64,000 bases of DNA from Anisakis pegreffii (taxonomy: Eukaryota; Nematoda; Chromadorea; Rhabditida; Anisakidae), in assembly GCA_035041965.1 (NCBI GenBank), contig JAPYMA010000141.1, forward strand, positions 84,229 to 148,228, written 5' to 3'. Below, one piece after another: positions 1 to 9,746 of this stretch (its first letter is position 1; the number at the start of each line of letters is the position of its first letter). The notes under the pieces were generated by a model, which did no database searches, was not told where the DNA came from, and worked only from the letters and a program-made list of their open reading frames with translations. A program made the translations under genes and the position numbers.

Positions 1-176
1 GTGCAGCATGCACCATTCACGCACGATACCGGTTCACCGGTGTAACGTGCACATTGTGAGGACTTAGTGCATCCAGTCGCAACCATCTGACCTCCATTCG
101 GGCATTGTGAACCAAACGATTCACTGATTGCAACGAGAGTTGTGAACACCAAAAGGAGCATTCTGAATTTCTTCAT
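1..176 (-). CDS. Small secreted cysteine-rich protein, 5' part only
   Basis: On the minus strand an ATG at 176-174 opens a frame that stays open to the window edge (58 residues seen; the gene continues to the left). Residues 1-22 are a typical signal peptide: a basic start (MKKFR), then a hydrophobic stretch ending near SESFG. The visible mature part is cysteine-rich, with the spacing C-x10-C-x5-C-x10-C-x4-CC, and includes CPNGG and CVNGACC. Patterns of this kind occur in short nematode secreted proteins with EB/lustrin-like disulfide modules. That family link is inferred from spacing only. A TATA-like box lies about 30 bases upstream. Nothing can be said of the C-terminus. Length, any repeat modules and function remain open. 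Confidence 0.7.
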   Translation of the reverse strand, partial: MKKFRMLLLVFTTLVAISESFGSQCPNGGQMVATGCTKSSQCARYTGEPVSCVNGACC

Positions 177-201
177 GAAATTACCCAATTCATGATTGAA
201 G

Positions 202-211
202 AGTATATAGG
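202..211 (-). promoter_or_regulatory. TATA-like box upstream of the cysteine-rich gene
   Basis: Read on the minus strand the sequence is CTATATACTC, 26 bases before the ATG of the gene at 1-176. The spacing suits a very short 5' UTR. The match is short and could be chance in AT-rich DNA. Confidence 0.35.
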
Positions 212-2639
212 TGCATGCAATCGCATCACTTGAATGAAGAACTTAATTTTAATTTTAATTTTCGAAAGCTATGATCCGGTGATAGACCCTTTGGATATTA
301 TGGATTGGTGGAAGTGCTGACAGAAGTAACAGCATTTGTCCACTTGTTGAGAAGCTGATCATCACAGGTTTTAAATTCTCGCTTTTGAGCACGCCATTCA
401 CTTACACAGTCAATGTTTTTGCTTGCTGCACGTCAATGAAGCGAATAAACTGACCAAAAGCTTAGCGAATTTGTAGACTGCTTAGAATTTCATTGCTTAA
501 AAAATTGTAGAAAATATTGCGACTTTATGATTACAATAAAATTCATTGCTTTCATTCGCGGCTGACCTATTCACAATCCGTTAGTACGACCTTCTCAAAT
601 TGTTTGCTTGGTAGGTGTGGTACCAGCAGTGAAAGTTCGCCTAGAAGCGCTTAAGCTCATTTAATCCCTTCCCATCTATGTGAATTGAGAAGAACCGCAC
701 CAAGACGACCCGTCGTAGAGCCGGGACACGTTCACAGAATGCTATGAATTGTTGGTGAATAGCTCTCACGTTTTAAAGAATGCTTAACAAAACCTGCAAT
801 GAGCACTGTATTTTAATCAAATTAAAGATCGCACAGCTGTTAAAACAGACAATTCGGTGTCCAATGCAAATCATTGTGAATTGATTTCCCGATCAAAAAA
901 AAAAACAACCAAACAATCACTTGGCAGTGTATTGCATCAAAGATTATTGCGATGAATGCATGCACAAGGAAAGGAGTCGTTCAACTGAAAATTTGCAGCC
1001 GTGATTTTTCTCGTTGACCCATTTGACACAAAATCACTCGAGGATTCTGTGGGACATCTTGAAGTTGCTGTCGCTCACCGCAGTCAGAAACACCTTGTGA
1101 GCCAGACAGCTCTCATGCTCGTACCATTTTCATGTTCTGTGAGTCATAGGAAATTGTTTGCATCGAAGTTAATCTTTCGAAAAACGTCCCGCCATTGTCC
1201 CATTGGCAATGAACAATCGCTTTTGGGCTTTATAATGGAACAATATCATTTCCACTTTTTTTAGGTGTTAAGCTGTGCAAACATACCGCTATTGCAATTG
1301 CTATTTTTTTGAAGTAATCACACCATACTAAGGTGACTAATCGCTGATATTTTGCATGCTCGACTAATCAAATATTAGATTATATGAGAGGACCAGTAAT
1401 GTTTCGGTTCCAATCAAACTGTTTTGTTCCTGCTCTATTCCTGACCTACTTCAAGGAATAGAAGGCAGTTGTTTCTGGAGATGGATGAAGAGATCTCTTC
1501 CCATTCGTTTACCTGCTCTTGTTGAATAGATGCCGTGATTTTAACAGGAATGTGAATCAGATTTCATTTGGTGCAATAGGTCGAAGTCTGCATTCAAATA
1601 TTTAGAGCAATTGTGAGATAGGACGTTAAGGGAGTACGTTCCAGAATTTAACAATTCCATTTGCGAACGGAGTAGATCAAAACCGATGTGAAATTTGTGA
1701 TGCGAAAACAGAACAGAGAATAAAGTCTTGTAAAAAATGCGGAACAGAAACATCACTAAGGAGGACAACAGAGGAACATTCATCTTCAGCAACTTCATCA
1801 GTGAACGTTCATCAGCAGTGAAGAAACTATACTTGATAGTATCCCCAGTACGGAATGTTTCATTTGTCGGCAAACAGTACGTGAAATATGCAATCGCCGC
1901 AAGCTGGCATAAATTCTTGTGTAGGTTGTTGTGAACCGCATAGCTGTCATTGTTACGGAGCAATTCAGCAAATGTAATCTTTTGTTCGTTGACATCATAA
2001 TATTGGTTGCAGAGATAACTTTAAACTACTCAACGTAGAAGGGCAACGTAATTCGAACTTCGTATGTTTCATATAAACATTCAGTATTTTGATAAACAAA
2101 TAGAGAATGCATGAAAGCAATGAACGTATTAATAAATACTGTTAAGGCATCATCTGTTTTTGCGGTTGTTTCAGAGAACTATATTCGAAGGACAATGCTC
2201 CTGATATCACCATTATGATGTGACTCTCCAATGAGTTACAATTTCGAAAAATCTATTTGAGCGGCTTCTTATACCCACTTCCAAATGAATGCTCACTTTT
2301 TGTCGTTTATTCACCACCATTCGCAACGTTACTACCAAATATTCATAGATCATTGACAACGGGTTGATTGCCGAGAGTTTACAGGATGTAATGAAGCTTC
2401 ATTTTACATAAAGGCTGGCTCATTTCTTATTATGAGGGTGATTTTTATTGGTAAGGGAGGTTATCACTCAAAAATCCTTCGGTAATCTGCAACCGTGCAG
2501 GAAAGTGTCTGTTTCGCTGAGAAAAACTTGCATGAAATTCCACAGAAAATGACTCAATTTGAACGGTTACGAGGTAAAACACTGTTCGATAGTAATTTTT
2601 TAGAAATTCAATTTATTTAACACCAAAGATTACGAATTT
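212..2639. other. Intergenic DNA, no gene supported
   Basis: About 2.4 kb between the cysteine-rich gene and the first TTR-like gene. Open frames here are short, overlap on both strands and show no family signature or convincing splice pairs. A short A-run near 895-905 is the only simple-sequence feature. Confidence 0.6.
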
Positions 2640-2695
2640 CATTCAGGAGGCTACTGATTTGACAAGATCTACCAAATTCATCTTCAACTCTGTTC

Positions 2696-3694
2696 ATGTT
2701 ATCATTCCTACTATTTGTTTTCTGCGTAACGGTTTCTTGGGCGGATGCCTTCTTCGGCCGTACGCAGAGTGTCGGTGCTAGAGGTGTGCTACTTTGTTTC
2801 AACCAAGCATTGCCCGAAACTTTGGTGAAGCTTTACGATGCCGATCGAGGTGAAGAAACGCTTTTGGAAGTTTCCTTTCAGTTATTTTGCGTTATTTCGA
2901 AACACAGCGAACGTGTTAAGTCTAGCAACATTAATGTGCGGTGTGATGCAAACTCAATTGGAAAACTAGTAGTAAGCTGCGTAACGCAAAGAAAAAAGAT
3001 TTGCTTGGCATTCTAGTGAACATATACTCAATTGAATCAACCATTAACTTGTCCGATGGAATGAAGTGCTCAATGTGAGCAGTTAATTTCGGTTGTCCAG
3101 CAATGAGTTGTCTTACTTCTTGGTCATCATTTGCAATGATTTTGATTCCGTTTGAGGAATTGATCCCGATGATCTGTTGGCAGAAGGTAAAACTGATGAA
3201 GAGGGTCGTTTCGAATTGAGCGGATATACTGACGAGACAACACCGATTGACCCAGAACTCATCATCTATCACGATTGCAATGACGATAAAAAGGTGCGTT
3301 TTGCAGCTTTTTTTGTCACTTTTTTCCTAACGATTGCAGTTCGTTAACGCTCTGAGCGCTTCGCGAACTCTGGACAGTGGAGGAATTAGAATCTGTCTCG
3401 TTTTTACATTGGTGTTCATGTGATCTAAGTATTATACCATTTTTCAATGAAATTTTATTGTTTTGTAATCAAATCTTAGTCATCAGTGATGTAATAACGG
3501 TCTCGTTTTTACCGAATTTCATCAGGAATCACTGATGATGTGATGCATCATTACAGCCATGTCAAAGAGAGGTCACAATCGAGATACCTGATAGTTACAT
3601 TTCGCTTGGAAAAAAGGCAAGGATATTCTATGACGCTGGAAGGCTTGAACTTTCTGGATGGTTTGCAGGTGAAACACGTGATTGCATTCATTGA
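2696..3694 (+). CDS. Transthyretin-like (TTR-like) secreted protein, copy 1; exons 2696-2849, 3157-3293, 3557-3694
   Basis: Joining three exons gives a 142-residue protein. Residues 1-19 are a signal peptide. The mature part starts FFGRTQSVGARGVLLC, followed by the TTR-like core ETLVKLYDADRG. Exon 2 gives the acidic loop DPDDLLAEGKTDEEGRFELSG and the IDPELIIYHDC strand (four residues differ from copies 2 and 3 near it). Exon 3 gives PCQREVTIEIP and ends FYDAGRLELSGWFAGETRD then CIH and a stop. Four cysteines (LLC, HDC, PCQ, RDC) are those conserved in the family. Introns are in phase 1 (2850-3156) and phase 0 (3294-3556) with GT..AG ends. A CATTCAG acceptor at 2646 is a possible SL trans-splice site. 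TTR-like proteins are nematode secreted beta-sandwich proteins; one C. elegans member bridges apoptotic cells to phagocytes, but most have no known ligand. The RTQSV (not RTQSA) core and the unusual CFNQALPE loop make this the most divergent of the three copies. Confidence 0.9.
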
Positions 3695-3724
3695 TGTGAC
3701 GACACATTCGTGTTACTTGTTGCA

Positions 3725-3730
3725 AATAAA
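3725..3730 (+). terminator. AATAAA polyadenylation signal of TTR-like copy 1
   Basis: AATAAA lies 31 bases after the stop codon, implying a very short 3' UTR. Confidence 0.6.
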
Positions 3731-5090
3731 GTGAATCGTATGGTTATCGATGAGCAGTTACACATCATTTCCTTCATAATTCCAACAGCGTTAACGCTCC
3801 AACTTAAGAACAAACCATGCACACGAGTTAATATGAATGCTGGCAGTGCATTCACTAGTGCTCGAAACGGAATGATTGTTCACATGAAAGCATTCGACGA
3901 AAGCATTCATACGCCGTTCTGTACTGATTCAAAATAGCAATTAAAATCTCGAGTTGTTTAATACAAATTCAAACGTAAAATTGTCGGTTAGCAATACTCC
4001 TCTGCTTCATAATTCATATCCGGAAGTGATACAAAAGTATTTGCTGACTCATTGGTTATCATAAGATGTTACAATAAACTCTCACAGTCAAGTTTCTAAT
4101 TTATTTGTCTTTTCGCGAATGACGATCATACCAGTATGATGACATCCAAATGATTCGACTAATATCACTGAACTACCGCCATTGTTTTCTAGCACACGAC
4201 TGAACGGTACATACTCTTATGTTTACACTGGTGTTCATGTGATCTAAGAATTATACTCAAAGCTTAGTCATGAATGATGTAATAATACAACTTCAGTTAT
4301 GATAACCAGTTAAGTGTTCACGCCTGCTCAACGGTCATTGAGAATTTCATAAAATTACTGCCTTAACAATGACTCACTCATTCGACCGTTCATGATAACA
4401 TGAATGTTTGACTTTTGAAATGATGTTTGCTCTGTTTGTTAAGTTATCAATCAAGAGTGAGCAAAAAAATATGTTAAGAATATAAATAACTGTCGGAAGG
4501 TGCTTCTGTAATTGTTCATAACTGGTTTCGCCTGAGTCAATAAAAGCTGGTTTCATGTTGTTGTTTTCATTATAAGCAACTCACTTTCCACTTCAATGGC
4601 TCGGTTACAATTCAATTTATTTTCCGTCGATCAACGATGCCTGCTGAACGTCTTTCATCTGAAGTCGTTTCAGTCATCATCAAAGTTTTCGTTTTGATTT
4701 TGTTCAATCCCTGACTGTAATCTGCTTTGTGTCTATTAGAATAGCGGTGTGTATCCTGCCTTAAGTGTTAGATTAGTTTTCCTTTAATGCTCTTCAGAGA
4801 GATCGTTGTGATTTCATCCACAACACTTAACTGTATGCGAAATTTTTGGGATCAATGCTGCATTCACCAGAAAACATGTAAAGAAACTGGCAACGCATCG
4901 TCAGTGACAGAAAATTCCAGTGTATTTCAGCTGAATTTCAATGCTAAACCGGCCCGATTTCATGGAGCAACAAGATGTGAAAGATTTTAAGTTATTTGTT
5001 TCTCGCGAATAGGCTTTCCGAAAAATGTCTTCTTTGCTTTCAAAAGAATGTTTTTGTGAAGTTAACTGTGACATGATCATTCTGTTCGTT
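3731..5090. other. Intergenic DNA between TTR-like copies 1 and 2
   Basis: No gene is supported. The stretch contains a decayed copy of intron 2 of TTR-like copy 1 (4222-4286), described separately, which suggests the cluster once held a further duplicate here. Confidence 0.6.
4222..4286 (+). repeat. Decayed copy of intron 2 sequence of TTR-like copy 1
   Basis: Positions 4222-4256 match 3403-3437 at 33 of 35 bases (shared core GGTGTTCATGTGATCTAAG). Positions 4263-4286 match 3475-3498 at 21 of 24 bases (shared TTAGTCAT and TGATGTAATAA). The 37 bases between the two blocks in the intron are reduced to 6 here. No exon sequence flanks it, so it reads as a residue of a tandem duplication or a short dispersed repeat. 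Confidence 0.75.
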
Positions 5091-5096
5091 TTTCAG
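5091..5096 (+). promoter_or_regulatory. Likely SL trans-splice acceptor of TTR-like copy 2
   Basis: TTTCAG after a T-rich run ends 4 bases before the ATG at 5101. No exon is needed upstream, so this fits nematode spliced-leader addition next to the start codon. Confidence 0.6.
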
Positions 5097-5100
5097 TGAG

Positions 5101-5942
5101 ATGTCGTCGTTTCACAATTTAATTTTCTGTCTCGTTATTCTCTGCACTGCTTGCCCATCGTGCGCACTGATCGGTCGAACACAAAGTGCTGGAGTCAAAG
5201 GGCAGTTGCTTTGCCACGGAAAGCCACTGAAAGCTACTCTTGTCAAACTGTACGACGATGATACAGGTCTCAACTTTTCGCATACCTGTCTTTCAGCACG
5301 GAGACGTTACACCGTATTTCCGATTTGAATCCACATTCAGATCGGAAATACGCTGTAACGTCCCAATTGCGGATTATTAAGACTGATTACAGCTCTCGAA
5401 TGTAAGACTGATTATACCTGCAAAATGACCTTTCTGTACCAGTCGTTATCATCCGCATACAATCGTTCAGGAGTCGATTTGGACGACCTAATGGATGAAG
5501 GGAAATCGGATAGTGAAGGACGTTTCCAGCTAAGCGGTCACGTTGACGAATTCATGACAATTGATCCCAAGTTGAATATCTATCATGATTGTGATGATGA
5601 ATGGACGGTTCGTATTTTCGTTTCATTCCCCAGAGATTCTCTTACCTCGACAGGAGGATCTAATTGGCTATGCACCTTAGGCAACTTTTCAGTTGAAACC
5701 ATTATGCATAGTTGATTCGGCAATCGGCTTACTTCAATTTCTTGAAGGTTTTCCAATCAAATGTAACGAATATGAACAAACCAAATGTAACAGCATAATT
5801 ACAGCCTTGTCAACGAAGGATGAGCGTTTATATTCCATCGAGTTACGTGTCCGATGGGAAAGCCGTTCAACGTTACTACGATGCTGGACGTCTCGAGCTG
5901 TCAGGGAAATGGAAAGGAGAAACACGTGATTGCATACATTGA
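5101..5942 (+). CDS. Transthyretin-like (TTR-like) secreted protein, copy 2; exons 5101-5266, 5471-5607, 5805-5942
   Basis: The three exons encode 146 residues. Residues 1-22 form a signal peptide (MSSFHNLIFCLVILC...). The mature part starts LIGRTQSAGVKGQLLC and continues TLVKLYDDDTG. Exon 2 supplies VDLDDLMDEGKSDSEGRF, LSGHVDEF and IDPKLNIYHDC. Exon 3 supplies PCQRRMSVYIPSSYVSDGK, RYYDAGRLELSGKWKGETRD, then CIH and a stop. The four family cysteines are present. Exon 3 is hidden by a longer overlapping frame and appears only from the acceptor ATTACAG at 5804. Intron phases (1 and 0) and the sizes of exons 2 and 3 (137 and 138 nt) equal those of the neighbours, so the three genes are tandem duplicates. 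Intron 1 contains a long near-perfect hairpin. The protein is predicted to be secreted; its ligand is unknown. Confidence 0.93.
5303..5362. repeat. Near-perfect 28-bp inverted repeat (hairpin) in intron 1 of TTR-like copy 2
   Basis: The left arm 5303-5324 pairs with 5341-5362 at 21 of 22 positions (one C/C mismatch). The stem then continues inward through a T-G pair (5325/5340) and five further pairs, TGAAT with ATTCA, leaving a 4-base loop CCAC at 5331-5334. The total is 28 stem positions in 60 bases. It sits wholly inside the intron and has no counterpart in the introns of copies 1 and 3. Confidence 0.9.
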
Positions 5943-6029
5943 TTGAATGTGGCCAAATTATGGGGCGAGTGACATTCAGTAACACTTCTGTTGTATTTAT
6001 GAAATTGTTTCTTTGCTCCTTTATATGTA

Positions 6030-6035
6030 AATAAA
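6030..6035 (+). terminator. AATAAA polyadenylation signal of TTR-like copy 2
   Basis: AATAAA lies 88 bases after the stop of copy 2, in an AT-rich stretch. Confidence 0.55.
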
Positions 6036-7570
6036 TAACAAATTTTGTTCGTCTCCTCAAGTAGTTCAGATCGAACGCTTTTGTTCGCAAAGCTTTCGGT
6101 GTATGGTTACAACAGCGTGATTATATGTTCCACTGCAACGATTCAGTTTACAAAACATTTAGACAAAACTATAGTCGATTTCAATATCGAATTCACATGT
6201 CTATCACCACTCGCAGTGTGCGTAGGAAGCAAAGATAAATCCTCATTATTGCCGTTTTGTTATGATGAAATGTTCAGTCTGTTGGGGTGGTGGAAACACT
6301 CGGCGACAGCACTGACCGCGTGTCCAGACGCTGGCCGGATGAAGTTCAAAAAACTGTTTCCAGAGTCTCTCAGCAAATGTCATTCTCATTCTTTTCATAA
6401 ATTTGCTAGCTCATTCAGATCACAATGGAACCAAAGAAATACTTTGTAGTTCAGCACTACCGTGAAGCAGTCATGAAGAAATAACATTTCGATATTTTCA
6501 TCAACACTATTCAGCCATTTATTAACTATGCGGTATTCGGTTCAATTCTCTGAAACATCGCTGAAACCAATACGTTTTAAAGATTGTGTGACCATAACTG
6601 GTAACGCTCTTGAACAAAATAAATCACACGATGTTTTGGGAGAATTTTGTGCGTAGATTGCAGAATGAGCCTACTTCTGCTTTGTATGCAGTGTTTTTGC
6701 AACTAACCAGCAACTAACCAAACTGATGGATTTCAATGCATTAAAAAGTTGGCTTTTCGCTCTCTCGAGATCTGGATAACACGCCATTCATATCCATCGG
6801 ATTCCCTACATCACTCACCAATTTTTGAGAAGATCATATCAAATAAGTTAAGAAAATGGAGTTTATTTATTGATTGCTTATTAGAACGTTATAAAAAGTT
6901 ACGAGGTTGGGGAATAGACGCTGGAAGTCGTCAAGTACTGAAGAGGATAGCAAACGAAACGCAGACAATAAGAGCGAGCGAGCAGTTCTTTGATGAGACG
7001 CAGACATGATTTGTTGGTTAGAGACACGGTTGTGGATTTGAAAACACATTTTCTGAAATATCAAAACAACGGCGGGTGATAAGGAAATTCTGATTCCAGA
7101 TTTGGATTCTACGTGCATTGGGGAATATAAATAGAATGTTGTACGGATTAGGTGAGACTAGAGAGTCAGCTTTTTAATGCACTGAAACTGATGCTGATTT
7201 TCCGGACTTCGAAGGCTAATTGCCGGAAAAATGGTCGGTGAAATCCAAAAAGAGGCTTCGTTCGGGATTCTGCGCATAAAACTGTCCGAGAAAATGACAG
7301 TCTCATTCTTTCATGTCTTTTGTTACAGAGTGTAATCATCGTTAATCTTTGCATACAGGTCACAGAAACCTGTTACGATGAGTAATAAATGCACTATAAC
7401 CAATGTATATTTATTTTGTTCGATGATTGGTCTTGATCGGAGTTTTGTTCTCATTGATTTTCACTGATGTTAGGGGGTTTCATGTTGCTTCGGCTAACAG
7501 CCACGCAGTAGTTTTACTGTCAACCACCTGTAGACCAACCATGTAAATCCAATTTCTAGGACTCATCGTG

Positions 7571-7590
7571 TCACGACTATTGAGTCGTGA
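7571..7590. repeat. Short perfect hairpin
   Basis: TCACGACT and AGTCGTGA form an 8-bp perfect stem around the loop ATTG. It is followed directly by GGTAA. No role is evident. Confidence 0.7.
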
Positions 7591-7994
7591 GGTAATTTTA
7601 AGTAATTGAAAATGATCTTTCAGTTATTAGAATGAAACAATATTGTTAGTTTGATTGACGGTAGATTGTTCACGCGAAGAGTCATTGAGTATCACATGGC
7701 AACCTATCCCTCAGAGAATCAGTTAAAAAATAATCGGAGGGATAGTTTGATAAGATTAGAGTGATCTCTGAGGCTTTGCTGAAAGTGAAAGCGACAAAAT
7801 GAGATCATTGGGCGGTGCAGGGGATGATTAAAAATAAATCAGTATCAAAGGAAAGTTTCTACCATTGACAGGTTTCTTTGTGTAGAACTGGAATGACATC
7901 ATGCAGCCGCATGATACATTTATGATAACTTCTTATTTTCACTGATTAATTGTTAGCTGTATAATTTTGTTCGTGATGCTTGTTAGTTGTTTAT

Positions 7995-8059
7995 GATTTA
8001 ATTACCCAAGTTTGAGGTAATTTTGCGAATAAAGATTGAACCGAAAGAACACAGTCTTT
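7995..8059 (+). ncRNA. SL1 spliced-leader-like locus (possible SL RNA gene or pseudogene)
   Basis: Positions 7995-8016 match the 22-nt nematode SL1 leader at 21 of 22 bases; the run TTTAATTACCCAAGTTTGAG is exact and only the second G is changed to A. GT follows the leader immediately, as at the donor of SL RNA. AATTACC and GGTAATT (8000-8006 / 8016-8022) can form a 7-bp stem across the splice site like stem-loop I of SL RNA. Downstream, AAAGATTG (8031-8038) and CAGTCTTT (8052-8059) can pair with one G-U. However, the only Sm-like site (AATTTTG, 8019-8025) follows the donor directly instead of lying between later stems, and the rest does not resemble the usual SL1 intron part. It may be a divergent SL RNA gene, a truncated pseudogene or a reinserted leader. 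Confidence 0.6.
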
Positions 8060-8531
8060 ACACATCGATTCTTTTCTTATCAATTCCACTTCGTTGAGAT
8101 TATGCCCCAAAGAACAGATTTTCACTTGCCTGGAATCTGCAGGATGAATCATAATAATCTAGCAGTGCTCCTTCTGATATGATGCTCAAGCAAGGGAAAT
8201 GTGGCAGTTTATGTGACGGAGTATGTTAACAACAAAATAAAATCGAATGGCTTGAACGTGTATGATTAATAACAGTTGAAAAACATTCGCTGAAATAGGA
8301 GTTTGATTCGATTGATTCAATGGTGAAAACGCGATCACAAATAACTGTTGATTCATGCCTTTTTTGAAAACATCATCGAAAATCTGTCATCAATTAGATT
8401 TATAATGACACATCATTATTGCATGTGATTGTCGCAATAAATAGTCTCTTTTTGCGTTCGATATTTTTCTCCGATAATCGCCTATATGACATTACATCTT
8501 ATGTTCTGGGGTGACGGTGAGCGGTTGGTTT

Positions 8532-8554
8532 GTCGATCGTTCTGTGCGATCGGC
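8532..8554. repeat. Hairpin in a locally G+C-richer patch
   Basis: GTCGATCG and CGATCGGC pair over 8 positions (one T-G pair) around a 7-base loop. The patch 8510-8700 is richer in G+C than its surroundings but has no sustained reading frame. Confidence 0.6.
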
Positions 8555-9733
8555 AAAATATTCGTCATTGTTGCGATGGCTTAATGGATTGTTGTTGGTA
8601 TTCGGCTGGATTTAACTATGCAAATTATCTATGGCAACAGGCGCTCGTTATTGGTTGGTTGTGGCGTGCTTGATATGCCGATTGCTATGGATCTACTCGG
8701 TTACATTAATCGTTTATTACTGATAACGAAAGATTACTGATTCACTACTGATGGCTGTTCCAAACAACTACTCTGAACGATCGTTGGACAAGTGTTCAAT
8801 CGATCAATCGGAATGTATTTTCGGGCTCTTTCTGAGTCCCTCTCCCTAGAAATAAATGGGCATATGGGAGAGTAGCCCAAAACCTCTGTACTTGCCAAAT
8901 CAATAATTCAAGTTCGGATTTCATGAAGACAGATGATTCCAAACGCTATTATCGTTAGTTGCGCGGAAAGAAGAATGCCAAGGAAGGAAGAATGTGATAT
9001 TAGTGATATTGGTAATAACAGAGAGGCATAAACTCGTAATGAGTTGGATTTGCTGATTAAATAAATACATAAATAAATAAATCGCCTATATGAACATTTC
9101 GTTTAATTATTGTACATTGCTCAACCTTTACGCCCTCCACTCATTCCAACGTTCCAAGCGCCCTGCTGAGGTCGACTGCTTCAAATTACCTCATCAGTTC
9201 TCATGTGCTTTCTTCTTTCCTAAAATCAAACAGTTTCTTTCAAATGCTAATTAAATAATGCTGATTTACACTTCCATTGTGTGGAAGAGATGGATTTTCA
9301 GTTATTGTAGCGAAGAAAAATCAATCTTCCTTTTGCATCGTTTCGAGCATTAATTGAATTGAAAAGTTTTTTTCTGTTTTGTGCCTTGACGACAGTTAGA
9401 ATGCCCATGCAAGAGTTTTGTCAGTGCTTACGAACGATAACGTGATCATGCATTAATGATAAATGAAGATTAAAGCACGTCATTTTTGTTTTCGATAATC
9501 GATTCTGAAAACATTTCTTGAATCATGCGTGCTGTTTTTGTATGCAAATCGAACAATAGGAATGACAAGGTGACGAATGCAGAATGATATTGTGTTCGCT
9601 TCGCCTGTTGTCTCTATTTAAGGCATTACACTGTGTTCATACCTTTCATGATTACATCATCTGCAACATTCCCAATTGGTTGAATCGTTTCGAGTTCGAT
9701 TTTCTTCACTGAAACACTGATTGATCGGTCTAC

Positions 9734-9739
9734 TTTCAG
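9734..9739 (+). promoter_or_regulatory. Likely SL trans-splice acceptor of TTR-like copy 3
   Basis: CTTTCAG ends 7 bases before the ATG at 9747. This matches the arrangement before copy 2 and no upstream coding exon is apparent. Confidence 0.55.
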
Positions 9740-9746
9740 CCTTAAA

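Larger units (their letters stand above)
6036..9733. other. Intergenic DNA between TTR-like copies 2 and 3
   Basis: Some 3.7 kb without a supported protein gene. A 134-codon open frame at 6045-6449 has no signal, domain or splice evidence. The stretch does hold an SL1-like locus near 8.0 kb and two short hairpins (7571-7590 and 8532-8554), listed separately. Confidence 0.55.

Noticed and set aside
2931..3272. 113-codon minus-strand open frame
   Set aside because: It lies antisense to TTR-like copy 1 and is explained as a shadow of exon 2 and intron 1.
5425..5715. 96-codon plus open frame starting MTFLYQ
   Set aside because: Only the middle is real (exon 2 of TTR-like copy 2); the ends are intron read-through.
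6045..6449. 134-codon open frame downstream of TTR-like copy 2
   Set aside because: No start context, signal, domain or splice support; the start overlaps the likely 3' UTR of copy 2.
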